Shown: positions 37,625 through 51,066, counted from the first letter of the stretch. The stretch is DNA of 64,000 nucleotides from Neurospora tetraspora (GCF_033439725.1 NW_026944386.1:4464001-4528000); one strand, 5' to 3'. Notes: generated from the sequence alone by a model not told the origin. Translations and numbers: made by a program.

Positions 37625-40144
37625 GATCCGCTAGGGGTCGAGAATAAAAGGGCCAGAGTGATATTAGCCAAAGAGATCACCAAACCGGCACTGCGTCCGG
37701 AGTACGTACGGGTGCGGACTCGGAGTGCGACGCTGCAAGGCAGTTCAGTTCTGTCCCCGCGTTGAGTAGAAAGCGGAGCGGGAAGCTCACTATGCTAACC
37801 AATGTCGTGAAGTTATTCGAACGGGGTCTGCCGTCGTCGTCGCTGCTGCCATTCTTGCTGCCGCCCGTTACTTGTCAATGGCCCGTCTCAACGGCTCTGC
37901 CGCTTTTGATATGGCGAAGGGGGTAATATCAGGCCATTACCCACAGAATAGCATGCCGCGGTCTCGCAATTGGTAAAAGGAAAGCAAGTTAACCGTGAAG
38001 TTGCTGTCTGTCAGGTGAAGGTAGTTCCACTACATGAGTGATCTTCAGGACTTGTAGACGTAGATGGGAGGTCTTATGAGAGATAGTGCGTAAATGCGGG
38101 TGTTTTAGTATGCTGTGCTACCACTTTAGGACTTGATTTCTCATGATAATGACGAGCTTGAACCCTTGCTACCTCTACCTAGGTAGAATTTGGAAAACCG
38201 AAATGGTGGTCAAGTTGGGGGTTGCAGATGGAATTTGTTTCGATTTTGATGCCACCAAATCAAGATCATCATGAATCAAATAGATGGCATAAAACGTCGA
38301 TGACCACGAAGTATAGATAGTACAAGAAAGGAAAATAGCAGAAGGTTACACCTTCCATGTGAAAGAGTGTTATAAATCGTTGACATTAACATCATCATGC
38401 ATCGACTTTGTCCTCTTTGTGAACAATCACCTGTTTAGGATCAAAGCACGGTTTAGACGCAGGCGTAGGTAACATATCCCGCAAAAGGCTCAGAACGTAA
38501 ACGGCATAACCAGAGAATGGGAAATTCGCACACGAAAAGGAACTCAGGGACGTTGTTGTACAATATTTATGGGAGACATCATCGTGCGTTATGACTGAGA
38601 GCAGTCAAAGACAGTGAAATCGAGCATGGAAAGCTTTCTGTCCAGAACTGCAACCTTGAAAAGCAGTATATTGGTTGAATATTGAAGATGTTCAAGTTGA
38701 CAACCGGTCGCACAAGATCGAGGTTTAACATCATCGTGCTTCCCATATGGCTACCTCTTTCCGTTGGCTAACAATGGAAGCGGGCGAGGCAAGAAGCTTT
38801 GATACTGTTTATTCCGTCTATCTGCCCCCAGATTCAGTTCCCTGTTGTTTAGCACCGGATCTTGCACATCCAGATTGAGCTGACATCAAAAGCATCTGAC
38901 CATTAGTGAGCTCCCGCCCACCACCATCACTGGTGATGATTTTCCTGGGGTTAATGATGTTCACTGCAAAGCAATGCGGCCACCCGTTATCACCTTGCGA
39001 TTTGGAAGCTTGTTGAAAAAGCAAGATGTTCCAGATGTGACTTGCGCGAGATGTCTCGGATAGCGACAGTAGGGTTTAAAGGATTGCATTGGATCACATT
39101 CTTGACCAATCATGAGAGGAGAGATGGAGGGAGGTGGGAGATGTTGGTGGGATGATTATCGACATCAACATCAACATCATCACCTTGACTGAGAAATCAT
39201 TCCGTAACGAAGAGTTTCGTGAAGCCAAAACACAGCTGTGAACTGAGACATGGGAGAACTATGGGGTGATGTGGCTTGGTGTTTTTTTTTTGCTTCTTGT
39301 AACGAACGTGTGGTGTGGACAGTTAGTCATGGAGGATGCCCGAACACCTACCTCGAACCGGGCGGGGGGGAAGTCAACGATCTCGATACCTCCTAGATGG
39401 GTAGACATGGATAGGGGTTGAAGATACCTCGGAGTCACAGAAATGTCGTCGGACCTGGGGCATTTCTAAAAAATGTGGGGAAAAGCGAGGGCCTCTTCCG
39501 TCCCGAGACATATTAGCGAAGGTGCGGATCGAGATCGCGGATGGTTCAGCTGAGGTCGGGACGAGACGAGCCATGGACTGGACGACCGGTGAGATGGGGG
39601 GAATCGGGCTGAACGGGCTCCCCGGTCGTTATGGGCATTGGTATTTGGTGCCGGGATCCGGCGGGGTTTGGGGAAGGTCCTGCTCGGAAGGGGTTTTTTG
39701 GAGGAAGCTGATGGTCTCGATCGTGATCAACAATAGGATGAAGTTATTCGCAAGTTGACATGGGAAGGAAGAGCATAGGTGAGAAGCTGCGGTGGTCATG
39801 TTACGTTGTTGCGAATTGATGCTGCCCTAACACCCCGCAGCCACTTCAACGTGTAGGGCTGTTAGTCAATCCCTCCCCACTAACACTAACAGGCCCCATA
39901 ACATGACATAATGGCGGCAGGCGAGATGATTCGGCAGCAACGATAAGGACACCTTATCAAAGACGCGAGCTGGCGGCATTGGCGTTTGGGAGCGACCGAC
40001 GATGCGACGGCGGCGGGAAGCTTCCTTCAATCTTGCAACGGCAACCACCTAGCCCAAACATCCTAAGGATTCGGATGTCCGAATTCCTGACATCTTCTCT
40101 CAACTAATTGTACATGTGAGGGCACATTCATCACCAGCGGCATC

Positions 40145-42017
40145 ATGCGCCGTCCAAGTCTAGCTCTCCTAGCTCTGAGCTCGCTGCCGTTTGGCAGTGC
40201 TCGACAGCCCAGCAGCTTCAGCATCCACCAAGATCTGCTGGCACATCCCCAGGTGCGTCTTGGCTTTGCGTGTGAACCAGCCTCCTTCAAATAAATGATG
40301 CTGACGTCAATCACCATCTGCCCAGTTTGAAGTAATCTTTTCCGACAGCTACATCTCCGAGGCCGACGCCTTTGCCCTCCTCGAAGCAGCCAACAAGGCA
40401 CCCAAACCGACCCCCGCGAGCGACGGCGCGAAAGATGGCTCGACACAGACCGATCTGACCAGCGAGATCCGCGAATCCGCGACCGCAAACGCCGACTCCG
40501 ACAATGGCGACGATACCACAGATGGCACCTCGCAGCTTAGAGAGACATACGAGCTCATCGCCCACCCGCCTATGCGCTACCTTTGCTCGATCCCTATCAT
40601 CGCCCCGCCGCCAGCTCTTAACAAGACCGCAACCGAGCTCGCCAAAGCCGAAGAAGCCCGCGAGGTAACCCGCGCATACAACAAAGGATGGGAACTCATG
40701 CGCGGCCTGGAAAACGAATGCCTTCACTTCATTAGCGGTTGGTGGAGCTACCAATACTGCTACGGCAAGTCGATCGTGCAATACCACGCCGTTCCTAACC
40801 CGAAAGGCGGTCCCCCTTTACGCGACAAAAACAGCCAGGAGTACATTCTCGGAACATCCTTGTCGCCATCCTCCCAGTCCCAAAAGGGGAAGCAAATCGA
40901 AGTCCCCAATACCGAACAGAAACAGCTCTCCCCGCCTCCAAACACCGAGCTCCAAGCCAAAGACAACCAGCGCTACCTCGTCCAGCGACTAGACGGGGGC
41001 ACCATTTGCGATCTTACGGGCCGTCCACGCACCATCGAGATTCAGTACCACTGCAACCCGGCCCTCTCAGGCGACAGAATCGGTTGGATCAAGGAAGTCA
41101 CCACCTGCGCCTATCTAATGGTCATCCACACCCCACGACTCTGCGCCGACGTTGCGTTCCTCCCGCCCAAGGAAACCAAGGCGCACCCGATTACTTGTCG
41201 CCAGGTCATCAGCTCCGACGAGGAAGCCTTGTCGTTCAACCAACGGAGGAAAAACATGATCGACTCATCAGCAGCAGCAGCCGCCACAGCCCAGGACCAA
41301 AAGCAGGGGTCAGGATCCGGGTCAACCGAAAAGATGTCCTACCAAGGCCTAACAGTAGCCGGCATCCCCATCGGCGCGCGCCGCATCCTGCCCTCAACAC
41401 ACGTCCTTCCTCTGCCACGTCATCTTCAACAACAACGACAGGAAGAACAGCAAGGAAACCTCCTCGAAGCCTTAACCAAAGCGGCTTTCAAAGCGGACGT
41501 TTTTGGTCATTATGGCGATAACAACCACGCAGGGGCTGGCAAGGGAGGAGCAGCAGCAGCAGGCAAGGGGCAGGGTGGCCAGAAAGAAATGAAGAAGATG
41601 AGGATTTCGGAAAGAGATATCGATAAGCTGGGGCTGGATCAGCAGACTCTGGAGGCTATCAGGGAGGAGATCAGAGCGGCGGGGTTGGATCCTGATAGGG
41701 ATTTGAATGATGAGAGGGAGGGAGGGGGGGAGATTGTGTGGGAGTTCTATGCGGATGTTGCGGGGGATGAGGAGGACGGGGTTCCGGAGGAGGGAACGGA
41801 GAGGGCTTTTTGGTATGGGGAGGAAAGATCTGAGGAGGGAGAAGAGCAAACTGAGGCTGGGGAGGGTCAGAAGAGGAGGAAGGAGGAGGGGAATAATGGA
41901 GAGGGAAGCGGGAGTGGGAACGAGGAGGGGAATAATGGAGAGGGAAGCGGGAGTGGGAACGAGGAGGGGAGTAAAGAGGAAGGGAGTAAGGAAGAGTATT
42001 ATAGGGATGAACTCTGA
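40145..42017 (+). CDS. yos9: ER lectin of the YOS9/OS-9 family (two exons)
   Basis: Exon 1 is 40145-40252 and exon 2 is 40326-42017. The 73-nt intron has a GTGCGT donor, a GCTGACG branch and a CCCAG acceptor; 599 residues result. Residues 1-20 are a signal peptide. FEVIFSDSYISEADA follows directly after the splice. The MRH (mannose-6-phosphate receptor homology) lectin domain spans about 165-345. Its conserved residues are visible: C168, WW near 175-176, YQYC near 178-181, and then GGTICDLTGRPRTIE, CNPAL and WIKEVTTCAYLMVIHTPRLC. The protein ends RDEL, a retrieval signal, so it is luminal. The family hands misfolded glycoproteins with trimmed N-glycans to the HRD1 ubiquitin ligase (ERAD). The C-terminus is a long Glu/Gly-rich stretch with a duplicated 13-residue unit. 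Starting at the later ATG 40572 would drop the signal peptide, so I prefer the spliced model. Confidence 0.9.
41889..41966 (+). repeat. Two tandem 39-bp units in the lectin gene
   Basis: Two identical in-frame copies encode the 13-residue unit GNNGEGSGSGNEE, just before the KEEGSKEEYYRDEL end. This looks like a recent slippage duplication that keeps the retrieval signal in frame. Confidence 0.85.
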
Positions 42018-42716
42018 TTATATCGAAGAGGACGAGGAGTGGTGTATCCTATAGGAGGGGACTGAGTATGAAGGGCCAAAGTATTACTTGGAAGGGCGGA
42101 TTCGAAAAACAGCGTTTGCCATCATCAGCCTGGAAGGACAACTGCCTCATTATAGATTATAGTAATTTTGTTTCGGACGATATCGCCGCGACTAAATGGA
42201 AATGCCCATGCCTGCTTGGCTGATGTATCTCTGTCCGTGTCGGTTGTGTTGCCCCTTCGACAATTTTCTCGAAAGAACCTCGACTATACTCTAGCATGTC
42301 ACCACCCACCCCGCCCCTATGCTCCCCCTTCCCAGTTCCTACATCCGCAATTCTCGCTTGCATTTGCGCCGTTGCTGTCCAGGTTCGCGAGATCTCACGA
42401 ACGTTTCCATTGCCCCAAGCGGAGTCTCCCGCCCTACACTCCACTTGGCTCGCCAAACCTCTTTCCTACGATGTACCCTGGAATCCGAGATACGTCTGGA
42501 GATGAATCAAAGCTCTGATGGCAAGATACCGAAGATCTCGCTTCTTCGCAACATATTCTAGGTCCGTGGCTATTTCATATCCACTCATGAAGCGTTGCAG
42601 AATGGGATTCAGCTCTTCTTCCCTTTTTTTTCCCGCCCTTTTTTGCCTCTTTGCTTCTTTTGCTGTCTTGCTTTTTGATGCTGCTGGCTTGTTCCTTGTT
42701 CTTTCTTGAAAAGGTA

Positions 42717-43075
42717 GATAAGCGAGACTTACATCTTGCCTTCCAGCTTGGCCGTTATCGTCCTCATCTCCATTTCCAGTCCGGTGGTGGAGACAAGTCC
42801 CGACTGGAGTCAGAGGGAAAGAAGAGGTAGATAAACGACAAAGTAGTTTAAGTGGATAGGGTGATGGAGAGTAGTGATGCTACCTGTATGTGTTCTCTTT
42901 TTGAGGACAAGGCCTTTTTCTTTTTTTTCTCAGGCGAGGCTTACATGTACATTTTTGCCTTCCAGCTTGGCCGTTATCATCATCTCCATTTCCACCTCCA
43001 TCATTACCATCTCTAGTCCGGTGGTGGAGAAAAGTCCCGAGTCAGAGGGAAAGTGTAGATACCTAAACGGTAAAG
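42717..43075. repeat. Imperfect direct duplication
   Basis: Two copies share TTGCCTTCCAGCTTGGCCGT and, farther on, AGTCCGGTGGTGGAGA, AAGTCCCGA and GAGTCAGAGGGAAAG, offset by about 220 bp. They differ by small insertions (a CACCTCCATCATTACC-type stretch in the second). Non-coding local duplication. Confidence 0.7.
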
Positions 43076-44653
43076 ACAGCGTGGGGAGATTGATAAAGCG
43101 GAGAGATGGAGAAATGGTCTTTTTCCTTTCTTAATTTTTTTTTCCTGCCGGGATAACGTCTTGTCTTTTCTTCCTTCAAGCGAGGTTTACGAAACCTCGC
43201 CTACTTCTAGTCACTAGAGGTACCTTACCTACTCACATGTCCACTTTGCCTAGGCAGTAACGGAGGGAGCTCCGGTGTGAAGTTCGCCAAAGTTCGCGAA
43301 GCTCGCAGGTGAGAGCGAGGAAAGGGCGAAGAAAGGGCGAGGTGAAGGCGGGGATACATACAAGCTAGAAGTACACAGATTGAACGAACAGTCAGTTGGA
43401 TCTAGGGGGAGATGGGGAGATGGCAATGGTGGCCCGGCAAGTGATGCCACGAAGGAATTGGTGATGTAACGACTTGTTCTCTGCCATCATGTTCATCACG
43501 CCTTATCTTTCTCTCACTTTTCACATTTTTCCGGCTTGTGCCCTTGTTCGCATCTCTGAGGTCTTTCTTTGCTTTTTGCCCTGAAACGCGTGCGCCTGTC
43601 TCACCACCTCTCCCATGTCTCCCCGATTTGTCTCGAAATGACTTCAAACTCACCACGCTGAACTTGGCGAATTTTACATCTCATCATGCTCATGTCATCA
43701 GTGATGCTGATGTCCTGGGTACTACTTCGTGTGTTTCAGAAACACCTTCTTCGCGGTAAATAGGATCTCACTAAGACATGGACTTCCATGTGGTTTCATG
43801 ATGTCGGTAAGCCATGTCTACTTGGTCTTCTCTAACAACGTCGCTCAAAAGGTGTGAGGATGAAGGATGTAATGGTTGTGGTTCATGCCTACCTTCCACT
43901 TATTACTCGCAGATCTGATATGCCTGTCACACGGCGGATCAATTCCGCATAGCATCATGGTAACTCGATACCAGAGGGCCCAGTTCGCATACCATCGGCA
44001 CCCCGAGATCTGGGAACCACCCTCACGGTATCATGGTATCACGGTATCATACCGACTCATGGGACCGCGGAAGTATTCCGGAATTCCTAGCTTCGCGTGC
44101 CCACCTGGGATATGCCACCCTTGAGAAGACCCATTCCCAACCGGGCCGACGAACAGGTCGACCCAGACTTCATCTGTCCCTCCACCCTGTTGTGTGATAC
44201 CGAGACCTTGGAACCGCGTGCTCGCGTTATCGTGGAAGATGATTCCGGGACCCGCTGGAATAGTAAAGCTAGACCTAGGTGAGAGATTTCACCCCAGGTA
44301 GGAAGCAAAGCTAACCCACACTCACCCGCCGTTCTGGTGCCCAAGGTCCCCGTTTGGGCAGGTTACGGGGGTCACTTTGGTCGCCATGTGGGATAGTGAT
44401 ACCGAGACATTGGGACGTGATATCAAGGAAGCAGGTTCCGGACCCGCTAGGCCTAGCTGAGACATGGACACCGAAGAACTCGCGAGTAAGTAGCTAGCCT
44501 TGCTAGTGACCAAGTTCACCCACATGCTTCCCGGCCCCCCGGATTATGCCCACCGTAGATCCCGGGATACAGGTGAGACACCGAGAAGTAGGAAGGGTAG
44601 GCCGTTTCCCCACTGTGGCGAGACACTTCTCGCGATTTCTCGCGTGGAACTTT

Positions 44654-44722
44654 CCAGGTGAGGTAAGGTGAGGTAAGGTGAGGTAAGGTGAGGTAAGGTG
44701 AAGTCAGGTGAAGTCAGGTGAG
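44654..44722. repeat. Decamer tandem repeat containing splice-donor-like GGTAAG
   Basis: Four identical AGGTAAGGTG units (44661-44700), then two AAGTCAGGTG units, with AGGTG at each side. Every unit holds a GTAAG or GGTGA string resembling a 5' splice site. Confidence 0.92.
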
Positions 44723-47214
44723 CCAGAAAAGGCGAAAGTGAGATAGGTAAGAGGTGTAAGTGAATCGGAGACACCTCCGGTCGTGAAGCACAACATTATT
44801 GATGGACCGTTGGTGGCTTTCATAACGTTCAATAGCTTCAACGGCTCGACCAACATCCGGAATATCATGCAACTGCAGCTTGGACAGTTTGTGCCGAACA
44901 AAGTGTACATTACCGGATTGGGGTGAAGGGCAGAAGTGATCGACGACACCACCCATCCATCTTGACATCCAAGAACCATGCTTACAACACCTGTGTTTAA
45001 CCTCTGGGCAGGGCTGCCTGCATGAGATGTTCACCTTGGCTACTCGGTTGTTCCTTGGTAGAATGTGTAATACAGGATATACGAAGGAGATCTTCTCTGG
45101 GATCAGAGATTGGGCCTGACAGTCTTTGCCTGAAGCGCTTCTTGGTAAGAGGGATTGTCTGGCCGAGGGCATGTTTCCGGTAAGTAGCAGTCGGAGCTTT
45201 TTGGTAGAGGGAAGAAGAGTGGAAAATGAGATTGACGGTTCATGTCTTCTGGTACTCTCAAAGAGCAGGAACCTGGACAGATGATGAACAAGATGAACAA
45301 GAGATCTTGCATGAGTAGCGTAGTTGTTGGTTCCGCGTCGGTGCCCTGTCGGTTGGTCGGCCATGAGATGGAAGCGTAGTAGAAATTTTCCGGTTCCTGT
45401 CCGTCAATCATCACCATGGTGGTACTGGTGGTACTGGTAGTAGTAGTCGATATGCCGGTATTGGGATCACTTGTCAGTGACGAGTAACTGGTAACGGAGG
45501 GGGTATGTCATTGTCGTGTGGAAATAGTGGAACCGTGCCTCGGAAATACCGGCAATGCGACATTAACCCTCCCTTCTGGTCGAAGTCTGAATCCCATCTC
45601 TTTTCTTATGAGTCTGGCAATGACGCATATAGGGTTCAGTGAGGACAAGATCCAGGGTCTCTCGCTGACGTATAGCGAAGTCAAAATCTTGGCAAACGTG
45701 GGATTCAAAGAGAGACAAAAGACAAAAGTGCGGTGGGAAAGGGAAGAAGTCAGAGAGGCAGACTCTCGTTATAATGTCATGTTGCGTCATGGCAAAGGGG
45801 AAATGATGGTGAAGAGCAGAAAGACGGTGTCCAGATTGCAGACAGGTACCACCATGACACGAGGCTGTAAGACGGGCGGGCCGCTTCCGATTGGATCGTT
45901 TGTAAAAAAGCGATGATCAGCAGGAGATGGAGATGTCAATATTTATGACACTGGCAAAAGACCACCGAGACAGCTGTCGTCAGCGGGCATCAGGCCTAGA
46001 ACTACTTGACAAGTCCACAAAACCTTATTTTGACGACAAGGGTTAGGGGCCCGCCCTCCTCCACTAGAGTGCCATTTCAGTGGGTTCCGTACAGGGTAAT
46101 TACAGTTTTTCCCTGCTTGATCGGCCAGGAACTTGCCCAAAGCTATCGCACCTCGCTCATGTCACTTTCCCCTGAAAATGTCTCCCGCTCTTTCCCGCCG
46201 CGCGTGCAGTCGTTTGCAAGGGTTTGTGCTCGTTTGCGAGTCTGGGCATCCGTCATATCGACTGATTCTGGGTGCTGGTTGGTCAATTGGAAATGAGACA
46301 AGGTCTGCACCTTCCTGCGACTGACTGCGACTGAATGCGACGACGGGACAATGTGGGAAGGGTCCATCCTCTGCTCTTTCTGTCACTTTCCATTGTTTCG
46401 GTTCGTGTCTCGTTTCCAGTCTTGTGATGTTTCCTCTTTCCTCTTTCTCTCTCTGACACTTCTCGAGATTCCTTCATTCTTCCACTCACCAGACCAGGTC
46501 ATCACTACCCCCTTGCTCTTTACGTGATTCCATCATCCACTCTTCACTTTCCATCATGTTCCCTTTCCGAAATGACGGGAGTCCTAGAGTCCACACATCA
46601 CAACATCGGCTGCCATACCCGGGCCGGGTAGTCTCGATTGGTCCGCGCGTCTCTCGAGCTGTTGTCTCTGTCAGTCTTCGGCAACTTGCGCCAAAAGGTG
46701 GATGACGGACATCGACGGTACCTGCCCAGTTACCCTCCACTCCCACTTCCGCTTACAAACGATGATGAACACCAATAGTAGGGCGAGGGATGGACATCAA
46801 ACCTCTGGCCAACGACGGATCTCCTGCCGCTCCCTCTTCAGCCCTGCAATTGCTCTTTGCCATGCTGAATTAGGTTAGTGGCTTTGGTCTGCCCTGGGAA
46901 TGGCATCCCGCCCGTTCGTTCCGCTCTTCCGGGGTAAAGCAAAGGTGGACTGGGTGGAGAGCATGTCACTGGCACCTCACTGGGTAGAGTCAACAACATG
47001 ATGTCCGTGTGGATGGGAGCACATGGAAGATGTCGAGGCAACTTGGCAATCTTGGGTTGCGTCAGTTGTCTTTTCGGCGCAGTTATCAATGCACGCCATC
47101 TCGCCGAAGAACACCTCTCAGTTGTCCAGAACACACCTATTCATCCTATCATCACATCGACATTCAGTGTCCATACAAACCAAATACCACACCACGATAC
47201 AACCACCACAGCCT

Positions 47215-50155
47215 ATGGATCTGTCGCATCAAGAGGACCAAAGAGGAAGCTCCAGCCCCGAGGCACGGATAGTCCGCCTAAAGACTGAACCAGGCACAAG
47301 CACCAGACAGAGCCCTGGCCCTTCCTCCAGTTCCAATGCCACCACTGCTGGGTCTTCGAATAGACCCGTCCAGCCTCCCAAGGTTTGCGACAAGTGTCGA
47401 CTAAGAAGTGAGTCTTGTCCACATTTCCAGATCCGCTTCCACCTACCCTGAGCACATGGCGTGATAATCGATGGCCCATTCTGTCGGTGTCGATGTGATG
47501 TGTCGACCCCTGTCAGCAACAGGACCCTGATTGTCAGATTCGGAAAATAAGCACAAAAGGCTAACCTTGCTTGGCTTGGATACAGGAATCAGATGCGATT
47601 ACCAGTCGCCTTGTCAACCATGCATAGACGCAAAACTCCAATGCACCAGAAACCATGTGCCGCGTAAGAGAGGGCCTAGACCTGGCCGTGGCCGTCTTAT
47701 CAACAGACTCAGAGAACGCGAGGCTGGCAAGAAGGAAGAACAGTGTCCAAGCAGTTCTGGAGAGTGAGTGCCCCCTGTCCTCAGTGTCAAAACGCAGGGC
47801 TGACCAAACCCAGTCCGGAGGTAAGCGACGGAGCCCGGTCAAACAATACCGACATCTTCCCGCAAAACGCTTCCGTCTCTACCACCTGGGCCTCCGACGT
47901 GAGCATAGCCCCCGAAACAACCGGGCTCTTTGCCAACGAACACATCTTCCCCTCACGAGGCGCATTTCTCTACCTTATTCCCAAATGTGTAGAACTCTTC
48001 TATCAACACCTGTATCCCGTCATGCCCGTCCTGTACATGCCGGAAATCCAACGAATGGACCCGCGAACCTGCGATCTCCCCGAAAAGAACCTCTTGTATT
48101 CCCTTTCGGCTCTCACCTGTTTTCGCATGTCTGGCCACAGCCTCGGGGCTGAAGACAGTCCCGAATTTTGGGACCAGGCAGGCCGTTTCCTCCTCAACGA
48201 TTGCTTAGATGTTAGGAAGCAATATGACTTATATGAGAACATTTCGTTGAACACGGTCGTCTCGTCCATGTTTCTGGCTTCTTCTTTCTTCGAGACTAAC
48301 CAGAGCACCAAGGCTTGGGTTTACCTGCGCGAGGCCCTGACCTTTGCGCAGGAGCTGGGCTTGGAGGATGAGTCGACTTACGCGGGTTTGAGTCCAGAGG
48401 AGGCGCTATGTCGGCAGAGGGTGTTTTGGTTGTTGTATGTTATGGAACGGTAAGCCTCCAATCTCCATTGTCCTCTTTCATAGCTCTCCAGAGAAACAGA
48501 TACTAACAAAAATCAGTTCATTTGCAATCCTCCGCAACAAGCCCCTCATGTTGCGCCGGACACCCAAACTTCCCATGACCCTTCACGCTTACGAATCCCG
48601 CGGCATCCACACCGGTTTTCTCCAACTTCTCGGCATCTACATTCCCCTTCGTGACTCCATCATCGAAGCCTGGACCTATGGCTCCCACCCCACCGTCGAC
48701 GTCAATACCTACCTCGCTCTGCAGAACCAACTTGCTCGACCAGCTGGCAGTTCAGGCGGTTTGTCCATCCCACATCCACTTCTTCCTCCCTCTCCCACCA
48801 TCGCCGTATCCTCCGTACAGATTCCGGTCACCCAAGCCTGCGGCTTCTCCGATCTCTCGCTCTCATCCTCATCAATTTCGTCTTCGCCTACCGATCCTGT
48901 AGCTCCAGTGGCAGAACCAACACCATCTCAAACCGCCGAGCTGTTGGTAACCCAGCAGTGGCTCAGACTGATTATCTGGCTCTCCTCTTTGCGGCAGGGG
49001 TACCTGTCATGGGCTGCGGAGAATGAGAGTATGCATTTCGCATTTCCCTTGACGATCGCTAGGCAAACTGCGTTGGTCTTGCGGTCTCTCCTGCAAATCG
49101 GCTTGGAGGCGAATGGTATGGCAGCGCTGGAGGTCAACGGGATAGGCATCTTTGAAAAGATCTTTGAGATTGGCGCTTGGTGTATGAATGTGCTGGATTC
49201 GTACGATAAAGCCTCTTTGGAGGGGCAATTTCTTTCCTTACCCAATTTCGGTCGAAAACACAGCGCATGCTCTGGAAAGGGCAAGCAGGCTGCCAGGTCA
49301 GCAACCAACTCCCCAGCCGAACAGACCATGGACTACGAGGAGGAAGATGATGTCGATCTGCTCGATGTTTTCATGAGGGCACTCAGCGCGACGCCGACTA
49401 GCAGGAAGCAATTCGCTGAGCCCCTTTACATGTGGGCGACGACGAGACCGGGGGGTATGCGGATCAGGTCAAGCCCAGGGTTGCATCCAGACACCGGTGG
49501 CGGTGCTGGTGCCGGTGCCTTTGGTATGGCACAAACGCAGCCAGGTCTGGCCGGGCAAATACCGGGACTGGGGCCGGGCCAAGGGCTAGGCCTAGGTCAA
49601 GCGTCTGGGATAGGCGCGGCGCAGGGACACAATGCGAGTTCGATGATGCACCAGCAGCAACAATTGCAGCAGCAGCAGCCTGGAATATGGAGTGCTGCTT
49701 CCGCACATGCTCATGGTCAAGCACCGCTTGCAGGGTCGGCTACCGGTAGCGGAGCTGGACTCGCACGTCCCAGCGGACCCGGGCCCGGAGGCGGACAAGG
49801 TCAGGGGATGGAAGATGTCGTCATGGGAGATCAACCATCTCATCAAGGCCAAGGGTTCAACATCGATCCGAGGCTTGGTGCAGGTTCCAACGCGCCCGGG
49901 GGATTGCAATTTGCCCGCCAACCCCTTCGTCCCAACGCACCACACCTGCCCAGTCCGCTGCCCGGTCAATTCGGCGGATCACCTACGTCCCTGTACAACG
50001 TCCCTGGCTGGAGTCCCATTGACCCTGGGGGCCTTACGAGAGCGAGGAGTCGCACGATGGGCATGGGGCAGCTGAAGGGGTTGATGGCTATGGTCCAAGG
50101 AGGACCAGGCACGCCGGGGTCTTCCGGGCCTGATAGCTCCCAAGCAGGAAATTGA
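47215..50155 (+). CDS. Zn(II)2Cys6 transcription activator, MAL-activator-like (four exons)
   Basis: Exons are 47215-47407, 47586-47763, 47814-48449 and 48517-50155, giving 881 residues. Introns of 178, 50 and 67 nt have GTGAGT, GTGAGT and GTAAGC donors; the last has a TACTAACA branch. The first intron splits the zinc cluster. Joined, it reads C-x2-C-x6-C-x5-C-x2-C-x6-C at residues 58, 61, 68, 74, 77 and 84, followed by a basic PRKRGPRPGRGR stretch like that of yeast MAL activators. The central fungal transcription-factor region (about 150-420) includes LFYQHLYPVMPVLYMPEI, ALTCFRMSGHSLG and PEEALCRQRVFWLLYVMERS. The C-terminus is Gln/Gly/Pro-rich with a short poly-Gln. It is a DNA-binding nuclear regulator; control of sugar use is a family-based guess only. 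ATG 47215 follows a CACCACAGCCT leader; an upstream in-frame ATG at 47023 is less likely. Confidence 0.87.
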
Positions 50156-50929
50156 CAATGACGGCGGTGGCAGTTGAAAAGTTGTTAGATCTCATTTGCT
50201 TTGTTTCTTTGCGTTTTACCAAAACTCTACGGCGTGTCGTGGGTGAATGGATACATGTTGGGAGACGGAAGGACATTTGCTTTTATCACAGATGGAAGGA
50301 TCTTTGTAACAACACTCATTCGTTAGGTGCGCGCGCGGGCGTTTTGCTTTTTTGCTTTGTTTGAAAAAGGAATGAGAGAAGGAGTCGGGTGTATCATTAC
50401 CAGAAGCAGGACCGTGTACAAGGTGGTTGTAAGGTTACGGTTGCAAAGACTGTACAATAGGGGAGTGTACGATATGGTGGACGATACGGTATCTCTTACA
50501 GTGCTGTTTTTTCGGGTCGGATAGAGACGGGTCTCTGTTACAGCTCTAGATCGGAAATACTGGATAGAGCGGAGGAACGACCTTGGGGCATAGAAGACGA
50601 GATTCTGAAAGCACACGTCAAAAAATCTGATAGAGGAGGACAGCAGATAGAGGAGGAGATCTGAGATATACAAACTTGTATCATACCTGTACCATTATAC
50701 AATTACTAGATTGTTTCCCATCAAAACCCACCACGATTAAATTACACTTTTTTGACCGAAAGATCATTCGATCAACCATAGAGTTAGCAAGTTTCAGATG
50801 AACCTGAGTTCTCTCTTCTTATAACCTTTGTCGCCAGCCCAGTACTTAAGCTGAGCCAGGCCCTGGCTTCCAGATCTTGCTTTTCTTCTTATCATCATCA
50901 TCATTTGTAATGCTAAAAACATCCAAGGC
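50156..50929. other. 3' region and spacer
   Basis: Downstream of the zinc-cluster gene. Short GC run GCGCGCGCGGGCG near 50329. No gene-like frame. Confidence 0.5.
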
Positions 50930-51066
50930 TTCTTCCTTCTTATCCCGATAAAACATGTTATCCGGAGGACAAATCTGGTAAACATACTTCCATTTGGTTA
51001 TATAGATGAGACATAGCACCGTTCATGACGGACAAGATGCGGTATTGGATGAAAAGCAAGACCCAA
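50930..51066 (-). pseudogene. Fragment of the array's membrane-protein family (P0)
   Basis: The minus strand reads IQYRILSVMNGAMSHLYNQM, then EVCLPDLSSG and a stop. This closely parallels IQQRILYITNGATSNVYDQM, then EIRLSDLSSG of copy P1 at about 52620-52510. The DNA match covers about 115 bp in the same orientation, 1.56 kb apart. Only this piece of the gene is present, directly downstream of P1, so it is a partial duplicate. Confidence 0.75.

Larger units (their letters stand above)
34978..40144. other. Gene-poor region with one MITE and a possible gene fragment
   Basis: 5.2 kb without a convincing complete gene. It contains the 80-bp element at 35453-35532 and a coding-like fragment at 37412-37624. 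A 175-codon frame at 36479-37006 is Pro/Arg-rich, domain-free and overlaps equally long frames on the other strand, so it is not called. The rest shows nothing I can support. Confidence 0.45.
42018..47214. other. Gene-poor 5.2-kb region with local duplications
   Basis: No convincing gene. Contents: an imperfect direct duplication around 42717-42840 and 42935-43075, a decamer repeat at 44654-44722, and a GGTACT/GTAGTA microsatellite near 45417-45450. A 216-codon minus frame at 44714-45364 and a 132-codon plus frame at 45518-45916 lack domains and are not called. About 46400-47214 is the promoter and leader of the next gene (CT-rich patches near 46380-46460). Confidence 0.45.

Noticed and set aside
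44714-45364. 216-codon minus-strand frame
   Set aside because: Ser/Arg/His-rich, no domain, no leader or splice evidence; opposing frames are equally plausible.
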